This document shows, one piece after another, positions 36,690-43,797 of a stretch of 64,000 nt of DNA (the first letter of the stretch is position 1; each line of letters starts with the position of its first letter). Both the position numbers and the translations under genes were made by a program. Source of the stretch: Hymenobacter edaphi (GTDB lineage: Bacteria > Bacteroidota > Bacteroidia > Cytophagales > Hymenobacteraceae); the NCBI RefSeq assembly GCF_003258365.1, contig NZ_QHKM01000002.1, forward strand, positions 124,001 through 188,000. Reading direction: 5' to 3'. The notes beneath the pieces were generated by a model. It had not been told where the DNA came from, made no database searches, and saw nothing but the letters and a program-made list of their open reading frames with translations.

Positions 36690-37475
36690 AGCCGCCGCGG
36701 GTTGCTCAAGGGCTTTGCCCAGCTCGGCCAGCGTGGTGCTGCTGGGGTAGCGGCGCCGGGCTTCGGCGTAGTACTTCTGGGCCAGGGCCGGTTTCTGCTC
36801 GCGGTGGTAGAAGCGCACCAGCAGCTCGTAGGTCTGCTCGCGGCCCCAGCTGGGCCCCTGGGCGCCGGCCGCCGACTGGTCGGGCTGGGCCAGGGCCTTC
36901 AGCAGGTAGCCCTCGGTTTTCTTGCCGCCGCCGTAGCGGGCGGGGGTATAGAAGTCGTTGGAGGCCAGCACGTAGTAGGCCCGCAGGTTGCGCGCATCCA
37001 GCTTCAGGGCGCGCTCGGCGTTGCTTTTCACCTTGGCCGCCGCCAGGGCCGCCGCCATGCCGTGCCGAAACTGAATGGCGAAGCTTTGCAGGTGGGCCAG
37101 CAGGGCGTAGTCCTCGGCGCGCTGCGGGGCCGGCTCCTGCAGCTGCTTCAGGCCGTTTTCCACCACCTGCTCGGCGCGCTTCCGGTCGTTTTGCTGCAGG
37201 TAGTAGATGGACTCGTGCAGCGCCACGTAGCCGTGCCAGTAGCGGGCCTGGCTGGCATCGGCCAGGCGCAGGCGCTGGCGCAGGTGCACGAAGGGCTCGG
37301 GGCTGCGGGCCCGCAGGGCCTGGTCGAGGGCCTTGTCGGTTTCGGCCTGCACATCGAGCTGGAGCACGGCGTGGGGCGGGCGCAGCGCCGGCAGGATGCT
37401 GCCCGGGGCGCTGCCGCCCAGCAGGGCCAGGCAAAGGGCGGTCAGGACCGGGGTTCGAACGAACGCGGTTTTCAT
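36681..37475 (-). CDS. exported TPR-like protein, last gene of azole-peptide operon
   Basis: 264 residues. Signal-like N-terminus (VLTALCLALLGGSAPG), then helical repeats (RAEQVVENGLKQLQ, SNAERALKLDARNLRAYYVL) and the shared FYTPARYGGGKKTEGYL motif. It begins 43 nt after the metalloprotease gene with no promoter between, so it is probably co-transcribed with the peptide cluster. It could be a chaperone or immunity factor, but this is inference. Confidence 0.7.
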   Translation of the reverse strand: MKTAFVRTPVLTALCLALLGGSAPGSILPALRPPHAVLQLDVQAETDKALDQALRARSPEPFVHLRQRLRLADASQARYWHGYVALHESIYYLQQNDRKRAEQVVENGLKQLQEPAPQRAEDYALLAHLQSFAIQFRHGMAAALAAAKVKSNAERALKLDARNLRAYYVLASNDFYTPARYGGGKKTEGYLLKALAQPDQSAAGAQGPSWGREQTYELLVRFYHREQKPALAQKYYAEARRRYPSSTTLAELGKALEQPAAAYN

Positions 37476-37518
37476 AGTCCAGAAAGAGTAGGGGTGACGG
37501 GAAGGGCGGGCCCGCGGG

Positions 37519-37986
37519 CTAGAGGAAGAGCAGGCCGTAGAGGTAGCGCGGGCTGAAGAGCCCGATGATGAGCAGCAGCCAGAGCGTGACGTGCACGTAC
37601 CAGCGCAGGCTGAACATGTCGGTGGCCTGCCGCCCCTGCCCGCTCACGAACTGCTTGGCCAGGGTGAAATCGGAGTACACCGGGTTGGTTTCGAGCACCA
37701 GCTGGGCGCAGAAGCCGAGGTACACGTAGCGCTGGTCGAAGAAGCGCGTGGTGCCGAGCAGCAGGGCAAACTGGGTGAGGGTGAGGGCCACGCCCACGAA
37801 GAAGAAGATGAGCACCTTCCAGCGCACCGGCGACCAGCGGATGGCCACGTAGGGGTGCGGAATCGGTTTGGTCAGGATGCCCACCTTCGTCACGCGCAGG
37901 CCCAGCAGCTTGGCCGCCAGCACGTGGCCCGACTCGTGGATGAACAGCAGCACCAGCATGGTGAGGGGGAGCAGCAGCGGTTCCAT
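37519..37986 (-). CDS. M50-type membrane metalloprotease
   Basis: 155 residues, about four TM segments. The first holds HESGH (His17-Glu18-x-x-His21), the zinc site of site-2-protease-like M50 proteins. A later NPVYSD could supply the third ligand. It sits 8 nt after the ABC permease gene. In streptolysin-type clusters a CAAX-type protease (SagE) does the leader cleavage or immunity job; this enzyme may replace it. Substrate inferred from context only. Confidence 0.75.
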   Translation of the reverse strand: MEPLLLPLTMLVLLFIHESGHVLAAKLLGLRVTKVGILTKPIPHPYVAIRWSPVRWKVLIFFFVGVALTLTQFALLLGTTRFFDQRYVYLGFCAQLVLETNPVYSDFTLAKQFVSGQGRQATDMFSLRWYVHVTLWLLLIIGLFSPRYLYGLLFL

Positions 37987-37994
37987 CGGGCGGG

Positions 37995-38723
37995 CTAGCG
38001 GGCGGAGGTGAAGCGGCGGAACTGGAAGAGGAAGAAGCCCAGGGCCAGGGCCGTCCAGGCCACCAGGGTCAGCCAGGCCACCGGCTCGCCGCGCAGCAGC
38101 TGCAGCACCGGGTTCATGGGCGAGAAGTGCAGCACCTGGCCCAGCACCGGGTTGATGTCGCCCAGCGGGTAGAAGGCGTCGCTCAGGAACACCAGCACGT
38201 AGTATACCGCGCTGGCCAGGCTGCCGCGCTGGGCCACCCCGCCGCCCTTCTTCACGTTCAGGAAAGCCACCGAGAGGCCGATGAAGCCGAACACCGTCAG
38301 GCCCGCCGTGAGCCCGGCCAGCACCTGCCCGAGCAGCGCCGGCGTGAGGCGGATGCCGAACAGCAGGGCCCCGGTGACGAGCAGCAGCGCCGTGGAGAGC
38401 AGCATCAGCAGCAGCTGGCTGCTGATCAGGCCGAAGAAGTGCGTGAGAATATTGAAGGGCAGCTTCTTGAAGTAGCGCAGAATGCCCGAGGAGTTGTAGT
38501 CCTTGATGGCCGGCCCGATGGCGAAGATGCCCTCGGTGGCCACGTTCATGCCCAGGATGCCGGTGAGCGTGAACAGGAGGTGGTCCGGGTCGCCCTGGCC
38601 CCAGAGGTTGCCGAAGAGCACGAAGAGGAACAGCGGGAAAGCCAGCGTGAAGAACATGGCCTGCTTCATGCGCAGGGCCATCAGCAGCTGGTAGTATATC
38701 GAGAGCCGCAGGGTTCGGATCAT
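37995..38723 (-). CDS. ABC-2 type transporter permease
   Basis: 242 residues with six predicted TM segments (for example MFFTLAFPLFLFVLFGNLW and VFGFIGLSVAFLNV) and the ABC-2 membrane layout used by peptide and drug exporters. Start 13 nt after the ATPase gene. Together they would export the mature azole peptide. Confidence 0.88.
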   Translation of the reverse strand: MIRTLRLSIYYQLLMALRMKQAMFFTLAFPLFLFVLFGNLWGQGDPDHLLFTLTGILGMNVATEGIFAIGPAIKDYNSSGILRYFKKLPFNILTHFFGLISSQLLLMLLSTALLLVTGALLFGIRLTPALLGQVLAGLTAGLTVFGFIGLSVAFLNVKKGGGVAQRGSLASAVYYVLVFLSDAFYPLGDINPVLGQVLHFSPMNPVLQLLRGEPVAWLTLVAWTALALGFFLFQFRRFTSAR

Positions 38724-38736
38724 GGTCGGGGCGGGC

Positions 38737-39597
38737 TTAGGCGTTGATGAGGTAGTGGTACACGTCCTGCAGGCGCTTCGGGGCGAAGGAGAAGTTGGGC
38801 ATGCGGCCGTTGAGCTTGGCGAAGAAGGTCTTCATGTCGGCCACGAACACGTGGTAGCTCTCGTCGCTTTCCACGTACACCTCGTCGGCCAGCATGGCCG
38901 AGTCGCACTCCTGCTTGCTGACGATGATTTTCTTCTCGGCCGCGATGTAGCGCTGCGAGAGCAGCCCCGCCGGCGACTCGGGCGGCAGCAGCAGCTGGCC
39001 CTCGTGCATGAAAATCACCTTGTCGGCGTGGGCGCCGGCTTCTTCCCAGTCGTGGGTCACGAAGAGCACCGAGCGGGCGTAGCGGCGCAGCACCTTGGTC
39101 CAGAGCGTCTCGCGGGTCTTGGGGTCCAGGTCGGCCAGGGCCTCGTCGAGCACCAGCAGGTCGGGGCGGTGCATCAGGGCCAGAAACAGCCCCACCCGGC
39201 GCCGCTCCCCGCCCGAGAGCACCCGCATGAACTTATCGAGCAGGGGCTCCAGGCTGAGCACGTGCAGCAGCTCGCCCTGCTCCTGGTAGCGCAGCCCGTA
39301 GATCGAGCCGAAGTAATCGAGGATTTCGCGCACCTTCAGCGGCCCGAACGAGGGCACCTGGTCGTACACCACCCCGATGCGCCCGCGCATGTCGGCGAAG
39401 GGCTTGCCGTTGAAGGTGGCCGTGCCGGCGGTGGCGGGCACGTCGCCCAGCAGCACCGCCAGCAGGGAGGATTTGCCCGAGCCGTTGGCCCCGAGCAGGG
39501 CCACCGTCTCGCCGTCCTCGATGCGCAGGGAAATACCCTTCAGAATGTCGCGCCCCTCGGCGGCGTAGCGCACATCCCGCAGCTCAGTTGTTAACAT
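38737..39597 (-). CDS. ABC transporter ATP-binding protein
   Basis: 286 residues. Walker A LLGANGSGKSSLL, Q-loop region, signature LSGGERRRVG, Walker B DLLVLDEAL and a switch His in LFVTHDW. A C-terminal extension of about 80 residues lacks similarity I know. It overlaps the end of the SagB-like gene by 14 nt. It is the energy module for the permease next door. Confidence 0.93.
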   Translation of the reverse strand: MLTTELRDVRYAAEGRDILKGISLRIEDGETVALLGANGSGKSSLLAVLLGDVPATAGTATFNGKPFADMRGRIGVVYDQVPSFGPLKVREILDYFGSIYGLRYQEQGELLHVLSLEPLLDKFMRVLSGGERRRVGLFLALMHRPDLLVLDEALADLDPKTRETLWTKVLRRYARSVLFVTHDWEEAGAHADKVIFMHEGQLLLPPESPAGLLSQRYIAAEKKIIVSKQECDSAMLADEVYVESDESYHVFVADMKTFFAKLNGRMPNFSFAPKRLQDVYHYLINA

Positions 39598-40462
39598 GGC
39601 AGCCGGTGTCTAAGGGTTTCTTGCCCAGAATCATCACGTTCTGCACCGTCTCGAACACCCCGTTCACGCCCAGGAAGCGGTTGAGCTTCTGGTCGTCGTA
39701 GCCGCCCACCATGCAGGAGCCCAGGCCCAGGGCCTCGCCCAGCAGGGTCATCATCTGGCTCACGAAGCCCGACTCGTGCAGCATGAAGCGGTAGCCCCGC
39801 TCGCCGTACTTGATCATCACCCGCTCGAAGATGCCGGTGGTGAGCACCAGGCCGGAGGCGGCGTTGATGTTGATGTAGGGCTCGGCCTGGATGTGCTTGC
39901 GCATCTCGCTGCGGAAGTCGCCCTCGCGCAGGCACTCCAGCTCCAGCGTGTCGGGGCGGAAGTGGTAGAGGCCGGGCGTCACGTGGCTGTCGAAGAGCAC
40001 CACGTACAGCTCCAGCGGGTAGAGGCCGCCGGGCGAGGGCACGTAGCGGTACGACATGTGGCCACCCTCCGGAATCGGGTCCTGCCGGCTGATGCCGTAG
40101 GAGTAGTTCAGCAGCACAAACAGCTCGTAGAGCGAGAGTTGGTAGCCGGGCTGGTAGTTGCGGGTGCTCTGGCGCTGGCGCACCAGCTCCACGAAGTCCA
40201 CCGCCGGCGCCGGCACCTCGCGGTAGTCGGCCAGGGGCACGGTGCGGGTGCCCGGGTACACCTTATAGGGCTGCACGGCGCGCTGCGTGATGTAGGGGTT
40301 GAAGAAGCCACGCACGCTGTGGGAGAGTTTGATCTGGTCGAAGCGGGTGAGCTTGGTGTTCTGGTGGTAGAGCAGGGCCAGGGAGTCCTGCACGTTCTTG
40401 GCGCCGTACATCCCCCGCTCGATGGTGTCCAGGCTTTGCTGCGCCGTCGTGATGCGTTTCAT
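39584..40462 (-). CDS. SagB-type azoline dehydrogenase
   Basis: 292 residues, nitroreductase fold with an N-terminal extension. VELVRQRQSTRNYQPGYQLS holds the FMN-binding R-x-S-x-R motif. YRYVPSPGGLYPLELYVVLF is the S-A-G/S-P-G-x-x-x-P-L-E motif typical of SagB/ThcOx. FMLHESGFVSQMMTLLGEALGL follows. It oxidises thiazolines and oxazolines in the precursor to aromatic azoles with FMN. It lies 60 nt after the YcaO gene. Confidence 0.9.
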   Translation of the reverse strand: MKRITTAQQSLDTIERGMYGAKNVQDSLALLYHQNTKLTRFDQIKLSHSVRGFFNPYITQRAVQPYKVYPGTRTVPLADYREVPAPAVDFVELVRQRQSTRNYQPGYQLSLYELFVLLNYSYGISRQDPIPEGGHMSYRYVPSPGGLYPLELYVVLFDSHVTPGLYHFRPDTLELECLREGDFRSEMRKHIQAEPYININAASGLVLTTGIFERVMIKYGERGYRFMLHESGFVSQMMTLLGEALGLGSCMVGGYDDQKLNRFLGVNGVFETVQNVMILGKKPLDTGCHVNN

Positions 40463-40522
40463 GGGTCTTGGGAGTTAGAGTGCGTGAAAGGTGTTGGGGT
40501 CGGGCGGAGGCGGGGCCGGCGC

Positions 40523-41824
40523 CTACGGGAAGGGGTGGGGGTACTTGTTGAGGCCTGCGTAGTCGTGGGACGTGTAGCCCATCTTCGCCGGCACTTCGTA
40601 GAGGCGCTTGCCGCCGTGGTAGTAGAGCGGGTAGCCGCCGGCCAGCGGGATGAGCTGGGGCACGAGCACCTTCACGCTGTAGAAGCCGAGCTGGCGCACG
40701 TCCGGGGTGCTGATGTCCTTGAAGAGCACGTCGCAGCCGGCCGCCTTGAGCGTCTGCACCAGGTGGCGCACCTCGTCGATGTCGGAGCGGGTGTGCTTCT
40801 CGTGCAGGTCGATGTCCTTGGTCTCAAGGGCGGCGCGGTACTCGTCGAACACAAACCACATGTCCGGGCGCTTCACGTAGAAGATGGAGTGGTCCTCGAA
40901 GCTGAGCAGCTGGTTGTAGTTGTCGGAGGGCACCCAGTCCTTCTTCTCGTTGAGCAGGTAGCGGAAGTAGCCCACGCCCTGCCCGATTTCCTTGATGACC
41001 TTCTGCACGGCCTCGCCGTAGGTGGCGCGGGTGGAGGTGCCCACCGCCACGAACTTGCCGAACTCGGCCTCGCCGAAGCAGATGCCCAGCACCGAGGGCA
41101 CGTCCAGGTCGTAGCGGATGTCGAAAAAGTGCCACTCGTAGCTGGTCGGGAAGCTCTTGTCGATGAAGGCGCGCATGTCCGGGGAGATGCGAATCTTGGG
41201 CGGCACAATCTTCTGCGACCAGGTCAGCACGAAACTGTCGCGCTCAATGACCTCGTACAGGCCGGTCAGGATGGCCTTGTGCGGGTCGGTGTGGGCCGCC
41301 AGGCCGGTGCTGGTATTGGCGTTGATCCACGGCTTCTCGTGCGACCAGGGCAGGTAAATCAGGCTGCCCGGGGCCCACTTTTCCTCGCCGGTGGCCAGGT
41401 CCGTCATCGGGAACCAGTACAGGTCGGTGTCCTCGGTGAAGGGCTCGATGGGCGTCTTGCCCTTCAGGAAGGCGTACTGCTCGGGGTGAAACAGGGCGTA
41501 CTCGCTCGGGGCCACCGCCGGCTTATTGAGCGTGCGGAAGGGCGACTTGATGGCCGTGCGCAGGTCGTAAAAGGCGCAGGCGTAGCGCTCCACCGTCTCG
41601 CCGATGGTGCCCATGAAGGCCTCTTGCCAGGTGGAGCCGCAGCCGCTGCTGCGCCCGCCGAATTCCTCGGCGCCCATCACCTTGGTGTTGCCCGGCCAGA
41701 TGCCGTAGCTCATCAGGCGCGGGTCGCGGTTCATCATGGGCATCTTGGAGATGCGCCCGAGCAGGCCGACTTCGTGCGAGATGCTGCGGAGCGCCTTGTT
41801 GACGCTGGTTTCGATGACGCTCAT
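40523..41824 (-). CDS. YcaO cyclodehydratase (SagD-like)
   Basis: 433 residues. The YcaO ATP-binding motifs are visible as GETVERY (residues ~75-81) and YEVIERDSF (~190-198). The C-terminus ends KYPHPFP, matching the PxPxP tail of azoline-forming YcaO proteins. It activates backbone amides of Cys/Ser/Thr with ATP to form azolines in the precursor. It starts 3 nt after the SagC-like gene and needs it for leader recognition. Confidence 0.92.
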   Translation of the reverse strand: MSVIETSVNKALRSISHEVGLLGRISKMPMMNRDPRLMSYGIWPGNTKVMGAEEFGGRSSGCGSTWQEAFMGTIGETVERYACAFYDLRTAIKSPFRTLNKPAVAPSEYALFHPEQYAFLKGKTPIEPFTEDTDLYWFPMTDLATGEEKWAPGSLIYLPWSHEKPWINANTSTGLAAHTDPHKAILTGLYEVIERDSFVLTWSQKIVPPKIRISPDMRAFIDKSFPTSYEWHFFDIRYDLDVPSVLGICFGEAEFGKFVAVGTSTRATYGEAVQKVIKEIGQGVGYFRYLLNEKKDWVPSDNYNQLLSFEDHSIFYVKRPDMWFVFDEYRAALETKDIDLHEKHTRSDIDEVRHLVQTLKAAGCDVLFKDISTPDVRQLGFYSVKVLVPQLIPLAGGYPLYYHGGKRLYEVPAKMGYTSHDYAGLNKYPHPFP

Positions 41825-41827
41825 GGC

Positions 41828-42799
41828 TTAGCGCAGGGTTACGGGTTCGAGCCAGGGCGCCGGGGCGTAGGCCAGCTCGGGCTGGCACACTTCGCAGAAG
41901 GGCACCTTCAGCAGGTGGTGCTTGGTCATGCCGTAGTTGAACACGTTGATGCTCACGTAGGACTTCCACGTCTCGGGCACGCTCCAGCAGTGGAGAAACT
42001 TGCTGGTTTCGAGCACCGCGTAGCCGGCAATCATGTCCACCAGGATGTCGTAGCCGGGCAGGCGGTCGGGCTTGGCCGTCAGGTTGTTGGCCTTCAGGTG
42101 GGTTTCGTACTCCTCGGAGTAGTTCAGGTAGGCGTCGTGGCTTTTCAGGCGCAGCTTCAGGCAGTGGTAGCAGCCGCACTCCTCGCCCCAGAAGATAGGG
42201 CCCACTTTCAGGCTGCCGCCCTCGATGCCGCCCACGTACAGCCAGGGCTTCTGGGCCTCCACGGCCAGCTCGTTGAAGCGCTCCAGGAACAGGGGGTTCC
42301 AGTGGTGGCCGTCCACCACCAGGAAGTCGCTGTCGGCCAGCACCTGCCGGATCTGCTGGTCGTCGGCCTCGGCAATGCTCGTGAAGAGCTTCACCTGCGG
42401 AAAGCCGTACTGCTCGGCCTTCTTGGCGAAGAGCTTGCCCAGGCTTTTCTCGCCCACGAAGCTGATGGTAGAGAGCTTCTGCTCGCCGATGCCGTAGGGG
42501 TCGTCTTTCTTCAGGCCCAGGGTCTTGGTCAGCTCCCGGGCGTTTTCGAAGGAGAGGAAGTTGTTGGCGTCCAGCTCCTGCAGCACGTCAAAGATTTTCT
42601 CCTTGGGGTAGCTGCGCTCCAGCTTGGTCACGAGGCCCGCCAGGGCCGCGTCGGGGTCTTTGTTGAGCAGGCCGGCCAGCTCGATGAACAGGGCCGCCTT
42701 GTCCGGGTCCTGGAATTCGATGGCGTACACGTCCGTCTTGGTACGGACCTGGAACGTGCCGTTTTTCCGGTCTTCGTAGATATCGAAGTGGTGCAGCAT
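41828..42799 (-). CDS. TOMM leader-peptide-binding protein (SagC-like, E1 superfamily)
   Basis: 323 residues. The N-terminal ~90 residues fit the winged-helix leader-binding domain (RRE), followed by a degenerate ThiF/E1-like domain. The zinc tetrad is present: Cys210, Cys213 (CYHC) and Cys302, Cys305 (CEVC). It presents the precursor to the YcaO enzyme. The gene lies 115 nt after the precursor stop, with a hairpin between. Confidence 0.85.
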   Translation of the reverse strand: MLHHFDIYEDRKNGTFQVRTKTDVYAIEFQDPDKAALFIELAGLLNKDPDAALAGLVTKLERSYPKEKIFDVLQELDANNFLSFENARELTKTLGLKKDDPYGIGEQKLSTISFVGEKSLGKLFAKKAEQYGFPQVKLFTSIAEADDQQIRQVLADSDFLVVDGHHWNPLFLERFNELAVEAQKPWLYVGGIEGGSLKVGPIFWGEECGCYHCLKLRLKSHDAYLNYSEEYETHLKANNLTAKPDRLPGYDILVDMIAGYAVLETSKFLHCWSVPETWKSYVSINVFNYGMTKHHLLKVPFCEVCQPELAYAPAPWLEPVTLR

Positions 42800-42870
42800 G
42801 GGTGAGAGAAGGGATAGAACTTACCGCTGGTGAAAACGCAAACTCTGGTGCCTGGCGCCGTAGCAGGAGA

Positions 42871-42906
42871 GAGCCGGCAGACGACCCGAAAGCCGTCTGC
42901 CGACTC
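42871..42906 (-). terminator. intercistronic hairpin after the precursor gene
   Basis: 13-bp arms (gagccggcagacg and cgtctgccgactc, one G-U) with a 10-nt loop. It lies 8 nt after the precursor stop. No U-tract follows on the minus strand, so it may attenuate or protect mRNA ends and so raise precursor over enzyme levels. Confidence 0.55.
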
Positions 42907-42914
42907 GTCCTGGC

Positions 42915-43043
42915 TTACTCAGCTACCATTTCTTCGGCGAACATGCCCCAGCAGCAGCAGGTGTTGCAGCAGCAGTTGCTGCAGCCGGCGGCTACAATGG
43001 TGCGGCTGTCCATCGGGTTGGCGGAGAGTTTGGTGATTTTCAT
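42915..43043 (-). CDS. streptolysin S-like azole peptide precursor
   Basis: 42 residues, below usual ORF cut-offs. Leader MKITKLSANPMDSRTIVAAG, then the core stretch CSNCCCNTCCCW with 7 Cys, 1 Ser and 1 Thr, then GMFAEEMVAE. The Cys-dense run after a Gly resembles the core start of SagA, but the Ser/Gly-rich tail of SagA is missing and an acidic tail is present. It is the first gene of the operon with SagC-, SagD- and SagB-like enzymes and an exporter. Nine residues could become azoles. Cytolytic activity is not shown by the sequence. The leader boundary is my estimate. Confidence 0.85.
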   Translation of the reverse strand: MKITKLSANPMDSRTIVAAGCSNCCCNTCCCWGMFAEEMVAE

Positions 43044-43106
43044 AGTGGTAAGAGGTTGGGGTTGGTTTGCCTACTCTGTTAAATGGGATTTTCGGCGACG
43101 TCCCGG

Positions 43107-43128
43107 TATTGTGCCATGGCTCACAATA
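43107..43128 (-). promoter_or_regulatory. inverted repeat TATTGTG-N8-CACAATA in the leader
   Basis: 7-bp perfect arms spaced by 8 nt, about 64 nt before the precursor ATG and downstream of the proposed promoter. It could be a repressor site or an RNA element. Confidence 0.4.
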
Positions 43129-43212
43129 GTTCTTCGGTCGGGGGCCTCCCCGCCGGCGGGCCGAAGCAGCCGCTGCGTCGGGTCCGGGGCGGGGATGGCC
43201 GGGTTGGTGATT

Positions 43213-43298
43213 CAAAGGTGGACTACCGCCGGCCCGGCTTCAATAACCCCGGGTTATACTTTATCCCCTGCGGGAATAAGCGGTTATATGCGGTTATA
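43213..43298 (-). promoter_or_regulatory. promoter and operator A of the azole-peptide operon
   Basis: Minus strand: two tandem TATAACCG half-sites (rc at 43291-43298 and 43281-43288), a weaker TATTCCCG, then TATAACCCGGGGTTATTG (43241-43258), -33 TTG (43241-43243), a 20-nt spacer and -7 CACCTTTG (43213-43220). The half-sites repeat every 10 or 20 bp, one face of the helix, as LytTR regulators prefer. Nearly the same block precedes the TPR-kinase-regulator unit (36623-36689). The predicted 5' leader is about 160 nt. Confidence 0.65.
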
Positions 43299-43797
43299 AG
43301 CGGCCGAAAAACCGCCCCGAAACCAGCGAAAAAGGCCCGGCGCGGCCTCTTTTTTTGGCGCCGGCGGCTACGGCCGGCTTGCTCGGTGCCGCCGGGGGGA
43401 GGCGAGCCGCCGAAGGCTCCCCGAACAGCCCTGCTGCGTCTGGCGTCCGCCCGTCGAACCGCCGGAAGGCGTAGCCCGGCAGCTCTACCGCTTCGTCTGG
43501 GCAACTCACCCGCCCCAGGTTTCACCTCCCGGGCTATCGACAGGGCCGCTACGCCGGAAGGCAAGCCGACGAAGCAGTCTGGATGCTTCGGTTGCCCGCC
43601 GCAAAGCGCCCGTTTTTCAGCCACCCTGCGCCGCGGTTCGCGCCCCGATTCGGGCGGTTTATCCGGCGGCGCCCAAAATTTCATGACGGCTTTTTCGAGG
43701 TCTATACCGGCCTTATCTGTGTTTGCCCGAATTGCCTGGTAGGCCCCTGGGGGTGCCGATAGTTTCGACTCATCGACCTCCCCAACGGACCCTACCA
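43299..43797. repeat. gap between divergent units with dispersed-repeat sequence
   Basis: No supported gene. A short hairpin with a T-run lies at 43332-43356. From about 43428 the sequence has repeat character: aaccgccggaaggcgtagcc (43457-43476) is identical to 61850-61869, and ctgctgcgtc / gacgaagcag form an inverted pair. The last ~60 bp should hold the TonB receptor promoter; TAGTTTCG at 43770 is only a weak -7 match. Confidence 0.45.

Noticed and set aside
39776-42805. An open frame of about 1000 codons on the plus strand across the azole-peptide operon
   Set aside because: It is antisense to four clear genes and rich in His/Val/Gly/Gln, as shadow frames in GC-rich DNA are. No domain is seen.
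42919-43215. A 98-codon minus-strand frame overlapping the azole precursor
   Set aside because: It is a different frame from the 42-residue precursor, lacks a Cys core and extends over the leader elements.
43332-43356. A hairpin with T-run taken at first for a terminator
   Set aside because: The stem has only five base pairs and no gene ends nearby on either strand, so it is mentioned only within the gap.
43083-43742. A 219-codon frame in the gap before the TonB receptor
   Set aside because: It spans the proposed promoter and repeat sequence and has an Arg/Pro/Ser-rich composition without any domain.
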